From: Skermanella aerolata KACC 11604
GTDB taxonomy: Bacteria; Pseudomonadota; Alphaproteobacteria; Azospirillales; Azospirillaceae
Direction: 5' to 3'
DNA: 64,000 nucleotides
Assembly: GCF_000936425.1 (NCBI RefSeq)
Contig: NZ_AVFK01000011.1
Location: forward strand, 62,001 to 126,000
The translations under genes and the position numbers were made by a program. Shown piece after piece: positions 17,462 to 25,979 of the stretch (its first letter is position 1; each line of letters begins with the position of its first letter). The notes under the pieces were generated by a model, which searched no databases, was not told the origin of the DNA, and saw nothing but the letters and a program-made list of their open reading frames with translations.

Positions 17462-17661
17462 ATTCAATGTGCAGACTCAGTCAATATACCATCAATTATC
17501 CATTCAATTTTGAATTGGCACCGAAATGCAGTGGTGCTGCGATGATTAATTTGTTTCCATAATGCTAACCAAATAACCGTGGTTCTGCGGTTTTTTTGAC
17601 CTATACCCCGTTAAAGGACACTGGTGTCGATCGGTTTCCAGATGATCCATTCAATGTGCAG
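17462..17661. repeat. ATTCAA boxes, candidate MocR operators
   Basis: The 13-mer ATTCAATGTGCAG occurs twice (17462-17474 and 17649-17661) and a related inverted repeat ATTCAA-TT-TTGAAT lies between (17502-17515). Repeated half-sites between divergent genes fit binding by the GntR/MocR regulator encoded at 17847. Confidence 0.45.
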
Positions 17662-17846
17662 TCAATTTTTCAGCGAGTTCGGCTCCACTCATTGAAGCAG
17701 CCTTGCGAGAGGATGGAACGGTAGCCCGGGTGCGACACGGAACGCATGCCGTCGCACCATCGCGTGACAATCCCGCCGCGGGGGCTATACAGTCGATTCA
17801 GTCACCGTCGTCGGGTAGCGACGGACAGCAGCCGCGACCGAGTCAG

Positions 17847-19253
17847 ATGAGTTCCTGGACACCCGACCTTTCCGCCAGCGACAAGCCCCGCTATCTGGCC
17901 ATCGCCGACATCATCGCGTCCGATCTCAAGAACGGGTTGCTGGTTCCCGGCGACCGCCTGCCGCCGCAGCGGGTCCTGGCGCGTCGGGTCGGCGTCGACT
18001 TCACGACCGTCGCCCGCGGCTATGCCGAGGCGCAAAAACGCGGATTGATCGAATCACGGGTAGGGCAGGGGACATACGTCGTCGGCCTGCCAGAACCGGA
18101 GAGATCCGCCCCCCAAAGACCGTCCGTGGCTTCGGCCTTTCCCCGCGCGCAGGTCGTCGACCTGTCGATGAACCTGCCGCCCGAACCGGACGACCCCGCC
18201 CTGATCGAGCGCATGCGCGCCGGTCTGGAGGAAGTCGGGCGAGACCTCGTCTCGCTGCTGCGCTACCAGGGCTTCGGTGGAGCGCCCGCCGACAAGGATG
18301 CGGCGTCCCTGTGGCTGGGACGGCGGGCGCTGGTCCCGGCGCAGGAACGCATCTTCGTATCGCCCGGCGCCCATGCGGCGCTGCTGGGCATCTTCGGCAT
18401 CCTGGCGAAGCCCGGCGACGTCGTACTGTGCGAGGAGATAACCTATCCGGGCGCCCGCTCGATCGCGGCGCAGTTGGGGCTCCGGCTGGTCGGGCTGCCG
18501 ATGGACGATGACGGCATCGACCCGGACGCCTTCGCGGATGCCTGCGCGCGGCTGGCGCCGAAGGGGCTGTACCTCAACCCGACGCTTCAGAACCCCACGA
18601 CCCTGACCGTGCCCGAGAGCAGGCGCGCCGAGATCGCGGCGATCGCCCGGCGCTGCCGCGTCCCTATCGTCGAGGACGACGCCTACGGCTTCATCCCGGT
18701 CCACGGCCCCGCTCCCTTCGCCGCCATCGCACCTGACATCACGTGGCATGTCGCGGGGCTGGCGAAATGCATCGGCGCCGGCATCCGCGCCGCCTATGTG
18801 GTGGCGCCCGACGTCCGTTCCGGCTGGCCGTTCGCGGCGGCGCTCCGGGCTTCCAGCGTCATGGCCTCGCCGCTTACCTTGGCGCTCGTCACCCGCTGGA
18901 TCGAGGACGGCACCGCCGACGCCCTGCTGCGCTTCATCAGGACGGAGGCGGCGGCGCGCCAAGTCCTCGCGGCGGAGATCCTGCCGGCGGCCAGCTTCAA
19001 GGCCGACCCGCTGAGCTTCAACCTCTGGATCCCGATGCCGGACGGGTGGACCCGCTCGGCCTTTATCGGCCACCTGCGCATGACCGGCATCGGCGTCGTC
19101 GCCAGCGACGCCTTCACGGTGAACGGCAATCCGCCCGAGGCGGTGCGCCTGTGCCTTGGCGGGCCGACGCCCCGCGCCGGAATCCGGCACGCCCTGGAAT
19201 ACGTCGCGCATGCACTGACGGAGTCGCCGACGGTGGCGTCCATCGTGCTCTGA
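17847..19253 (+). CDS. MocR/PdxR-type transcriptional regulator with aminotransferase-like domain
   Basis: 468 aa. N-terminal GntR winged helix (residues 10-80: VPGDRLPPQRVLARRVGVDF, RGLIESRVGQGTYVVG), then a fold-type I aminotransferase domain with NPTLQNPTT, VEDDAYGFIPV and the PLP-lysine region HVAGLAKCIGAGIR. Such proteins use PLP, often bound to an amino compound, as the effector. The ATG at 17847 fits the usual family N-terminus; the frame is open back to TTG 17703. It is divergent from the Nit1C operon and is the best local candidate for controlling it, though sigma54 promoters also need an AAA+ activator, not seen here. Confidence 0.9.
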   Translation: MSSWTPDLSASDKPRYLAIADIIASDLKNGLLVPGDRLPPQRVLARRVGVDFTTVARGYAEAQKRGLIESRVGQGTYVVGLPEPERSAPQRPSVASAFPRAQVVDLSMNLPPEPDDPALIERMRAGLEEVGRDLVSLLRYQGFGGAPADKDAASLWLGRRALVPAQERIFVSPGAHAALLGIFGILAKPGDVVLCEEITYPGARSIAAQLGLRLVGLPMDDDGIDPDAFADACARLAPKGLYLNPTLQNPTTLTVPESRRAEIAAIARRCRVPIVEDDAYGFIPVHGPAPFAAIAPDITWHVAGLAKCIGAGIRAAYVVAPDVRSGWPFAAALRASSVMASPLTLALVTRWIEDGTADALLRFIRTEAAARQVLAAEILPAASFKADPLSFNLWIPMPDGWTRSAFIGHLRMTGIGVVASDAFTVNGNPPEAVRLCLGGPTPRAGIRHALEYVAHALTESPTVASIVL

Positions 19254-19656
19254 GGCCGTGACGCTTCGGGACTGCCCCATACCTGTCCTAAACAGACCGG
19301 GTTATAGGGGTAGCTTTCCCCTTACGACTACCCTGTGAGACAAACGCGCGGTTTCGGTTGTTGCTTTCGGACCGATGTTCCGCCCGCCAGCCGGGTTGGG
19401 ATTGGCCGTGCGTCCGGAAACCCGGACATAAACGCAACCCTTTGTCCGAATCATCAGAATGTTCCTTCTGTTTTTTGCGCAACAGGATTAGAAAGTTACT
19501 TGTCCGAGAACGGGTTAGCTGTCGGCCCGCGGTCCGGCGGGTAATGGCATGGTTCGTGCTGATGTATCTGCAACAACTCGCAGGTATGTGGGTGCTCAAT
19601 CGGTAAGAGCTTCAGGCCTCCTCCAAACGAGGCCGAAATAAAGAGGGGGGATATCA
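19254..19656 (+). other. 403 bp leader region upstream of aceE
   Basis: No gene seen. A short hairpin CAGAA-N6-TTCTG followed by six Ts (19455-19476) may end transcription from the MocR gene or attenuate readthrough. A GGCCTC/GAGGCC hairpin (about 19615-19634) sits close to the aceE ribosome-binding site. A weak sigma54-like match at 19545-19560 was not accepted as a promoter. Confidence 0.45.
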
Positions 19657-22320
19657 ATGAACAAGATCAGCGACAATGATCCGCTGGAAACCCAGGAATG
19701 GCGTGAAGCTCTTGCTTCCGTACTGGAGTTCGAAGGCCCGGACCGGGCGCACTTCCTCCTGGACGAGCTGTTCACCGAAGCCCGGCGCAAGGGGACGCCG
19801 GTGCCCTATTCGGGTACGACGCCCTACCTCAACACGATCGCTCCGGACCGGGAGCCTCGGCATCCGGGCAACCGCGCGATCGAGCACAAGATCCGCTCGC
19901 TGATCCGCTGGAACGCGCTGGCCATCGTGCTGCGCGCCAACAAGGAGTCGTCGGAACTGGGCGGCCACATCGCCAGCTTCCAGTCGGCGGCGACCCTGTA
20001 CGACACCGGCTTCCAGCACTTCTGGAACGCACCCAGCGAGAAGCACGGCGGCGATCTGGTCTATATCCAGGGCCACTCCTCCCCCGGGGTCTATGCCCGC
20101 GCCTTCCTGGAAGGCCGCCTGACCGAAGAGCAACTCCTGAACTTCCGCGAGGAAGTGGACGGCAACGGGCTGTCGTCGTACCCGCATCCCTGGCTGATGC
20201 CGGACTTCTGGCAGTTCCCGACCGTGTCGATGGGGCTGGGGCCGCTGATGGCGATCTATCAGGCCCGGTTCCTCAAATACATCCATCATCGCGGCCTTGC
20301 CGATACCGCCAACCGCAAGGTCTGGGCCTTCATGGGCGACGGCGAGATGGACGAGCCGGAGAGCCTGGGCGCCATCTCGCTCGGCGGGCGCGAGAAGCTG
20401 GACAACCTCGTCTTCGTGATCAACTGCAACCTCCAGCGCCTGGACGGACCGGTGCGCGGCAACGGCAAGATCATCCAGGAACTGGAAGGCGATTTCCGGG
20501 GCGCGGGCTGGAACGTCATCAAGGTGATCTGGGGCAGTTCGTGGGACCCGCTGATCGCGGCCGACACCGACGGCAGGCTGCTGCGCCGGATGGAGGAATG
20601 CGTCGACGGCGAGTACCAGGACTTCAAGTCCAAGAACGGCGCCTATGTCCGCGAGCATTTCTTCGGCAAGGACCCGGAGCTGAAGAAGCGCGTCGCCCAT
20701 ATGTCCGACGAGCAGATCTGGAGCCTGACGCGCGGCGGCCACGATCCCAGCAAGGTCTACGCCGCCTATGCCGCCGCCGTGGCGCACAAGGGCCAGCCGA
20801 CCGTGATCCTGGCCAAGACCGTCAAGGGCTACGGCATGGGCGAGGCCGGCGAAGGCCAGAACATCACCCATCAGCAGAAGAAGATGGGTGAGGCGGTGCT
20901 GAAGGAGTTCCGCGACCGCTTCAGCCTGCCAGTCACCGACGAGCAGATCAAGGACGTGCCGTTCGTCAAGCTGGCCGAGGACAGCCCGGAGATGGCCTAT
21001 CTGCGCGAGCGCAGGGCGGCATTGGGCGGCAGCCTGCCGGCACGGCGGCGCAAGTCGGATTCGCTTGAGATCCCACCGCTCTCGACCTTCGATGCCCAGC
21101 TGAAGGCGACCGACGGGCGCGAGATCTCCACCACCATGGCGTTCGTCCGGGTGCTCAACACGCTGCTGCGCGACAAGCAGATCGGCAAGCGGATCGTGCC
21201 GATCGTGCCGGACGAAAGCCGCACCTTCGGTATGGAGGGCATGTTCCGCCAGTTCGGCATCTTCAGCCAGGTCGGCCAGCTCTACCAGCCGGAAGACGCC
21301 AAGCAGCTGATGTACTACCGCGAGGACAAGAACGGCCAGATCCTCCAGGAAGGCATCAACGAGCCGGGTGCGATGTCGTCGTGGATCGCCGCTGCGACCT
21401 CGTACAGCACCAGCAACACGCCGATGATCCCGTTCTACGTCTACTACTCGATGTTCGGGTTCCAGCGGATCGGCGATCTGGCCTGGGCCGCCGGCGACAT
21501 GCGGGCGCGCGGCTTCCTGATCGGCGGTACCGCCGGACGCACCACGCTGAACGGCGAAGGCTTACAGCACGAAGACGGCCACAGCCACCTGATCTCGGGC
21601 ACGATCCCGAACTGCGTCTCCTACGACCCGACCTTCTCGTACGAGGTCGCCGTGATCGTCCGGGACGGCCTGCGCCGGATGTATGCCGAGCAGGAAGACG
21701 TGTTCTACTACATCACCGTGATGAACGAGAACTACGAGCACCCGGCCATGCCGGCGGGAGCCGAAGCCGATATCATCAAGGGCATGTACCTGTTCAGGGA
21801 AGGGCAGGGGGCGAAGAGCGAAGCGCGCCGGGTCCAGTTGCTGGGCAGCGGCACGATCCTGCGGGAAGTCATCGCGGCGGCCGACCTGCTGGCCGATGAC
21901 TGGGGCATCGCGTCCGATATCTGGAGCGTCCCCAGCTTCACGGAGCTTCGCCGCGACGCGATCGACGCCGAACGCTGGAACCTGCTTCACCCGACCGAGG
22001 CGCCCCGCCAGAGCCATGTCGAGAAGTGCCTGAGCGGCCGGGGAGGCCCTGTCGTGGCCGCCACCGACTACATGCGGCTGTTCGCCGACCAGATCCGGAC
22101 CTGGGTGCCGGGACGCTACCGGGTGCTGGGGACGGACGGCTTCGGCCGGTCCGACTACCGCCGCAAGCTGCGCCACTTCTTCGAGGTCGACCGGCATTGG
22201 GTGACGGTCGCCGCGCTGAAGTCGCTGGCCGAGGAGGGCGCGGTCGAGCCCAAGGTGGTGGCGGACGCGATCCTGAAATACGGGATCGACTGCGAGAAGC
22301 CCAACCCGATGACGGTCTGA
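19657..22320 (+). CDS. aceE: Pyruvate dehydrogenase E1 component, homodimeric type
   Basis: 887 aa, the full length expected for homodimeric AceE. TPP-binding motif GDGEMDEPESLGA followed by VINCNLQRLDGPVRGN near residues 225-270; also FRQFGIFSQVGQLYQPED and a transketolase-like C-terminal domain. Decarboxylates pyruvate and acetylates the lipoyl group of E2. GAGGGGGG lies about 7 bp before the ATG. First gene of aceE-aceF-lpd. Many alphaproteobacteria use the alpha2beta2 E1 instead, so the AceE type here may be an additional or alternative enzyme on a secondary replicon. Confidence 0.97.
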   Translation: MNKISDNDPLETQEWREALASVLEFEGPDRAHFLLDELFTEARRKGTPVPYSGTTPYLNTIAPDREPRHPGNRAIEHKIRSLIRWNALAIVLRANKESSELGGHIASFQSAATLYDTGFQHFWNAPSEKHGGDLVYIQGHSSPGVYARAFLEGRLTEEQLLNFREEVDGNGLSSYPHPWLMPDFWQFPTVSMGLGPLMAIYQARFLKYIHHRGLADTANRKVWAFMGDGEMDEPESLGAISLGGREKLDNLVFVINCNLQRLDGPVRGNGKIIQELEGDFRGAGWNVIKVIWGSSWDPLIAADTDGRLLRRMEECVDGEYQDFKSKNGAYVREHFFGKDPELKKRVAHMSDEQIWSLTRGGHDPSKVYAAYAAAVAHKGQPTVILAKTVKGYGMGEAGEGQNITHQQKKMGEAVLKEFRDRFSLPVTDEQIKDVPFVKLAEDSPEMAYLRERRAALGGSLPARRRKSDSLEIPPLSTFDAQLKATDGREISTTMAFVRVLNTLLRDKQIGKRIVPIVPDESRTFGMEGMFRQFGIFSQVGQLYQPEDAKQLMYYREDKNGQILQEGINEPGAMSSWIAAATSYSTSNTPMIPFYVYYSMFGFQRIGDLAWAAGDMRARGFLIGGTAGRTTLNGEGLQHEDGHSHLISGTIPNCVSYDPTFSYEVAVIVRDGLRRMYAEQEDVFYYITVMNENYEHPAMPAGAEADIIKGMYLFREGQGAKSEARRVQLLGSGTILREVIAAADLLADDWGIASDIWSVPSFTELRRDAIDAERWNLLHPTEAPRQSHVEKCLSGRGGPVVAATDYMRLFADQIRTWVPGRYRVLGTDGFGRSDYRRKLRHFFEVDRHWVTVAALKSLAEEGAVEPKVVADAILKYGIDCEKPNPMTV

Positions 22321-22371
22321 GACGGGCGTCTGGGAAAAACGGGCAAGCAAGAAAAGGGTAAGGAAACGACG

Positions 22372-23700
22372 ATGACTGCCATGACCGAAGCCCGTGCCGC
22401 AGGCACGACGCAAGTGACCGTGCCCGATATCGGGGACTTCAAGGACGTTCCGATCATCGAGATCCTGGTCAAGGAGGGGGACGCGATCAACGCGGAAGAC
22501 CCGCTCCTGACGCTGGAGTCCGATAAGGCGACTATGGAGGTGCCGGCCCCGGCCGGCGGAACGGTGGAAAAGATCCTGGTCAAGGTCGGCGACAAGGTCA
22601 GCGAGGGCACGCCGATCCTGATGTTCAAGGGGGGTGACGGCGCAATGACCCAGCCGCCCTCCCTGGTCAGCCAGCAGGAGCCGGCGCCGCAGGCGCAGCC
22701 GGCCGCGGTAGCCAACAGGAACCCGCCGCCATCGCAGGCGGCGGCCTCCGCCGACCGGGGGACCGGCGCCACGACGTCGGGCGCCGCCGATTTCAGCAAC
22801 GTCCACGCCAGCCCCAGCGTGCGCCGGGTGGCGCGCGAGCTGGGTGTCGACCTGACCAAGATGAAGGGCACCGGCGAGAAGGGCCGGATCACCAAGGACG
22901 ACGTGCTGAGCTTCCTGAAGGGGCCGAGCGCAGCGCCGGCCGTGGCCGCATCCTCCGGTGGGTCCGGCATTCCGGATATCCCGGCGGTCGACTTCTCCAA
23001 GTTCGGGCCGATCGAGACCAAGCCGCTGCCGCGCATCAAGAAGCTGTCGGGGCCGCACCTGCACCGGGCTTGGCTCAACGTGCCGCACGTCACCCACAAC
23101 GACGAGAGCGACATCACCGAGATCGACGCCTATCGGAAGGAGCTGGACACCGCCGCCAAGGACAAAGGCTATCGGGTAACGCTGCTGGCTTTCCTGATGA
23201 AGGCGGCGGTATCGGCGCTGCGGGAATTCCCCGAGTTCAACGCCTCGCTGTCTCCCGAAAAGGACAGCCTGATCTACAAGAAATACTACCATATCGGCAT
23301 CGCCGCCGACACGCCGGAGGGGCTGGTGGTGCCCGTCATCCGGGACGTCGACCGCAAGGGCGTCCACGAGCTGAGCAAGGAGCTGGGCAGTGCGTCCAAG
23401 CGGGCGCGCGAGGGGAAGCTGTCGTCGGCCGACATGCAGGGGGCGTGCTTCACGATCTCCAGCCTGGGCGGCATCGGCGGCACCAGCTTCACGCCGATCG
23501 TCAATGCGCCTGAAGTGGCGATCCTGGGCGTCGTGCGCTCCAAGATGGCCCCGGTCTGGAACGGCACGGAGTTCGTGCCCCGGCTGATGCTGCCGGTGTC
23601 GCTGTCCTACGACCACCGGGTGATCGACGGAGCGCTTGCGGCGCGCTTCTCGCGGCATCTCTGCCACGTGCTGGAGGATGTCCGCCGGCTGGTCCTGTGA
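22372..23700 (+). CDS. aceF: Dihydrolipoyllysine acetyltransferase (E2 of pyruvate dehydrogenase)
   Basis: 442 aa. One lipoyl domain with ESDKATMEVPAP (lipoyl Lys near residue 48), a Pro/Ala-rich linker, the peripheral subunit-binding domain HASPSVRRVARELGVDL near 145, and the catalytic domain ending in SYDHRVIDGALAARF with the active-site His. Transfers acetyl groups to CoA. It begins 51 bp after aceE and is followed by lpd after 37 bp. A single lipoyl domain contrasts with three in E. coli; the E3 gene carries two extra. Confidence 0.96.
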   Translation: MTAMTEARAAGTTQVTVPDIGDFKDVPIIEILVKEGDAINAEDPLLTLESDKATMEVPAPAGGTVEKILVKVGDKVSEGTPILMFKGGDGAMTQPPSLVSQQEPAPQAQPAAVANRNPPPSQAAASADRGTGATTSGAADFSNVHASPSVRRVARELGVDLTKMKGTGEKGRITKDDVLSFLKGPSAAPAVAASSGGSGIPDIPAVDFSKFGPIETKPLPRIKKLSGPHLHRAWLNVPHVTHNDESDITEIDAYRKELDTAAKDKGYRVTLLAFLMKAAVSALREFPEFNASLSPEKDSLIYKKYYHIGIAADTPEGLVVPVIRDVDRKGVHELSKELGSASKRAREGKLSSADMQGACFTISSLGGIGGTSFTPIVNAPEVAILGVVRSKMAPVWNGTEFVPRLMLPVSLSYDHRVIDGALAARFSRHLCHVLEDVRRLVL

Positions 23701-23737
23701 CCGCCGGTACCATCCCCCGAACCCTGGAGAGCTGCCC

Positions 23738-25819
23738 ATGAGCATGATCGAGATCCGCATCCCCGATATCGGCGACTTCAAGGACGTGCCGATCATCGAG
23801 GTCCACGTGAAGCCCGGCGATACGGTGGCGGTGGAAGACCCGCTGCTGACGCTGGAATCCGACAAGGCGACGCTGGAGGTGCCGTGCCCGCAGGCCGGCA
23901 CCATCGGCGAGGTCAAGGTGAAGTCCGGCGACAAGGTCTCGGAAGGCGACCTGATAGTCATGCTGGAAGCCGAAGGCGGGGCCGCTACATCCCCCAAGGA
24001 GCGACTGCGGGAAGACGCCGCACCGTCGGCCGGCGATGCCCAGGCGGGCTACGGCTCGCCGGCAGGAGCCTATGAATCGATCGAGGTCAAGGTCCCAGAT
24101 ATCGGCGACTTCAAGGACGTTCCCGTCATCGAGATCCTGGTCAAGGAAGGCGACACCATAAGCGCCGAAGACCCGCTGATGACGCTGGAATCCGACAAGG
24201 CGACGATGGAGATCCCGTCACCGGCGGCGGGTACCGTCGGCGCCATCCGGATAAAGGTCGGCGACAGGGTGTCCCAGGGCGACACCATCATGGCGCTCCA
24301 GACGCAAGGTACCGCCAAGCCCAACGGCGCCGCCGCGGCGATGCCGACCGCCGCCGGTACGCCGGCCAGCGCGCCGGCGGGGAAACCCGCCAGTTCAGTG
24401 GCCGGCGATATCCACGCCGAGGTGCTGGTGCTGGGGGCCGGTCCGGGCGGCTATACCGCCGCGTTCCGGGCGGCGGATCTGGGCAAGCAGGTGGTGCTGA
24501 TCGAGCGCTGGCCGACGCTGGGCGGCGTCTGCCTGAACGTCGGCTGCATCCCGTCGAAGGCCCTGCTGCACGCGGCCAAGGTGATCGACGAGACGCAGGA
24601 CATGGGTAACCATGGCATCCGCTTCACCGATCCGACCATCGATCTCGATGCGCTGCGGAGTTGGAAGGACGGTGTCGTCAAGAAGCTGACCGGCGGCCTG
24701 ACCGGGCTGGCGAAGCAGCGGAAGGTCAACGTCGTGTCCGGCTTCGGCCGGTTCATCTCGCTCAATCAGGTCGAGGTCGAGCAGGCGGACGGATCTAAGA
24801 AGGTGGTGACCTTCGATCAAGCGATCATCGCCGCCGGATCGGAGCCGGTGACGCTGCCGTTCATCCCGCACGACGATCCGCGCGTGATCGACAGCACCGG
24901 GGCGCTGGAGCTTGGCGGCATCCCGAAGCGCCTGCTGGTGCTGGGCGGCGGCATCATCGGCCTGGAAATGGCGACGGTCTACCACGCGCTGGGTTCGAAG
25001 GTGACCATAGTCGAGCTGATGGACCAGATCATCCCCGGCGCCGACAAGGACATCGTGACGCCGCTGATGAAGCGGATTAAGAAGAAATACGAGAACATCC
25101 ACCTGAAGACCAAGGTGACTAAAGTAGAAGCCACCGAAGCAGGGCTGGTAGCCCATTTCGAGGGCGGCAGCGCCCCGGAAACCGACACCTTCGACCGTGT
25201 CCTGGTAGCGGTAGGCCGGCGGCCGAACGGCCGGACCATCGGGGCGGAGAACGCGGGCGTCGCGGTGGACGAACGCGGCTACATCGCGGTGGACAAGCAG
25301 ATGCGGACCAACGTGGCCCATATCTACGCGATCGGCGACGTGGTAGGCCAGCCGATGCTGGCGCACAAGGCGGTCCACGAGGGCCGGGTCGCGGCGGAAG
25401 CCGCCGCCGGCAAGAACAGCTTCTTCGACGCCAAGGTGATCCCGTCGGTCGCCTATACCGATCCGGAAGTGGCCTGGGTCGGACCGACCGAGAACGAGCT
25501 GAAGGCGAAGGGCGTCAAGTACGGCAAGGGCGTCTTCCCCTGGGCCGCCAGCGGGCGGTCGCTGTCGCTGGGCCGCGACGAGGGCATCACCAAGATCCTG
25601 TTCGACGAGACGACGGACCGTATCATCGGCTGCGGCATCGTCGGTCCCAGCGCCGGCGACCTGATCGCGGAAGCGGCGCTCGCGATCGAGATGGGCGCCG
25701 ACGCCGAGGACATCGGCCTGACGATCCACCCGCACCCGACCCTATCGGAAACGATGGGTATGGCGGCGGAAGTCTTCGAAGGCACCATCACCGACCTTTA
25801 CATGCCGAAACGTAAATAA
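23738..25819 (+). CDS. lpd: Dihydrolipoyl dehydrogenase with two N-terminal lipoyl domains
   Basis: 693 aa. Two lipoyl domains (about residues 1-80 and 108-190), each with DIGDFKDVP and ESDKAT, precede a full E3: FAD motif VLGAGPGGYTAAFRA, redox disulfide GGVCLNVGCIPSKA, NAD motif LVLGGGIIGLEMA and C-terminal HPHPTLSE. Reoxidises dihydrolipoamide with NAD+. GGAGAG lies 6 bp before ATG 23738. One lipoyl domain on E3 is known (Neisseria-like); two in tandem is less common and may compensate for the single-lipoyl E2. Confidence 0.96.
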   Translation: MSMIEIRIPDIGDFKDVPIIEVHVKPGDTVAVEDPLLTLESDKATLEVPCPQAGTIGEVKVKSGDKVSEGDLIVMLEAEGGAATSPKERLREDAAPSAGDAQAGYGSPAGAYESIEVKVPDIGDFKDVPVIEILVKEGDTISAEDPLMTLESDKATMEIPSPAAGTVGAIRIKVGDRVSQGDTIMALQTQGTAKPNGAAAAMPTAAGTPASAPAGKPASSVAGDIHAEVLVLGAGPGGYTAAFRAADLGKQVVLIERWPTLGGVCLNVGCIPSKALLHAAKVIDETQDMGNHGIRFTDPTIDLDALRSWKDGVVKKLTGGLTGLAKQRKVNVVSGFGRFISLNQVEVEQADGSKKVVTFDQAIIAAGSEPVTLPFIPHDDPRVIDSTGALELGGIPKRLLVLGGGIIGLEMATVYHALGSKVTIVELMDQIIPGADKDIVTPLMKRIKKKYENIHLKTKVTKVEATEAGLVAHFEGGSAPETDTFDRVLVAVGRRPNGRTIGAENAGVAVDERGYIAVDKQMRTNVAHIYAIGDVVGQPMLAHKAVHEGRVAAEAAAGKNSFFDAKVIPSVAYTDPEVAWVGPTENELKAKGVKYGKGVFPWAASGRSLSLGRDEGITKILFDETTDRIIGCGIVGPSAGDLIAEAALAIEMGADAEDIGLTIHPHPTLSETMGMAAEVFEGTITDLYMPKRK

Positions 25820-25855
25820 CGGCAAAGGACGTCAACCGGTCAGGAGCGCCGATGG

Positions 25856-25909
25856 TGGGCCACGGCCCAACCTACGAGTCCCGACGCTTGTAGGTTGGGC
25901 CGTGGCCCA
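25856..25909. repeat. Degraded copy of the dispersed palindromic element (core only)
   Basis: 20 bp arms at 25856-25875 and 25890-25909 with a 14 nt loop. The core matches the intact elements at 60438 and 63373 and each arm is itself palindromic (TGGGCC/GGCCCA). The outer terminal repeats have decayed. It lies between lpd and maeB and could act as a bidirectional transcription stop. Confidence 0.7.
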
Positions 25910-25979
25910 ACACTTCCCGAGCGCAGGCTGGTCTGATCGACCCCGACATAAGAACAAAGAAAAGGGAGATACAGTTAAA

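Larger units (their letters stand above)
17355..17846. other. 492 bp divergent control region between Nit1C operon and MocR gene
   Basis: AT-rich relative to the rest of the window. It holds the minus-strand sigma54 promoter (17431-17446), three ATTCAA-type boxes (17462, 17502, 17649) and a loose GCACC-N10-GGTGC inverted repeat (17518-17537). The stretch 17703-17846 is in frame with the regulator gene but looks like untranslated leader. Confidence 0.6.

Noticed and set aside
17518-17537. GCACC-N10-GGTGC as an NtrC site upstream of Nit1C
   Set aside because: Half-sites resemble NtrC but the spacer is twice the usual five bases, so the two halves would face different sides of the helix.
19545-19560. 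Sigma54-like sequence TGGCATGGTTCGTGCT upstream of aceE
   Set aside because: GG-N10-GC spacing is right but two consensus bases are wrong, and RpoN control of pyruvate dehydrogenase is unexpected; likely chance.
21562-23997. 811-codon minus-strand open frame across aceE-aceF-lpd
   Set aside because: Antisense shadow of three well-recognised genes; high GC leaves few stops, and the translation is low-complexity Arg/Gly/His-rich with no family resemblance.
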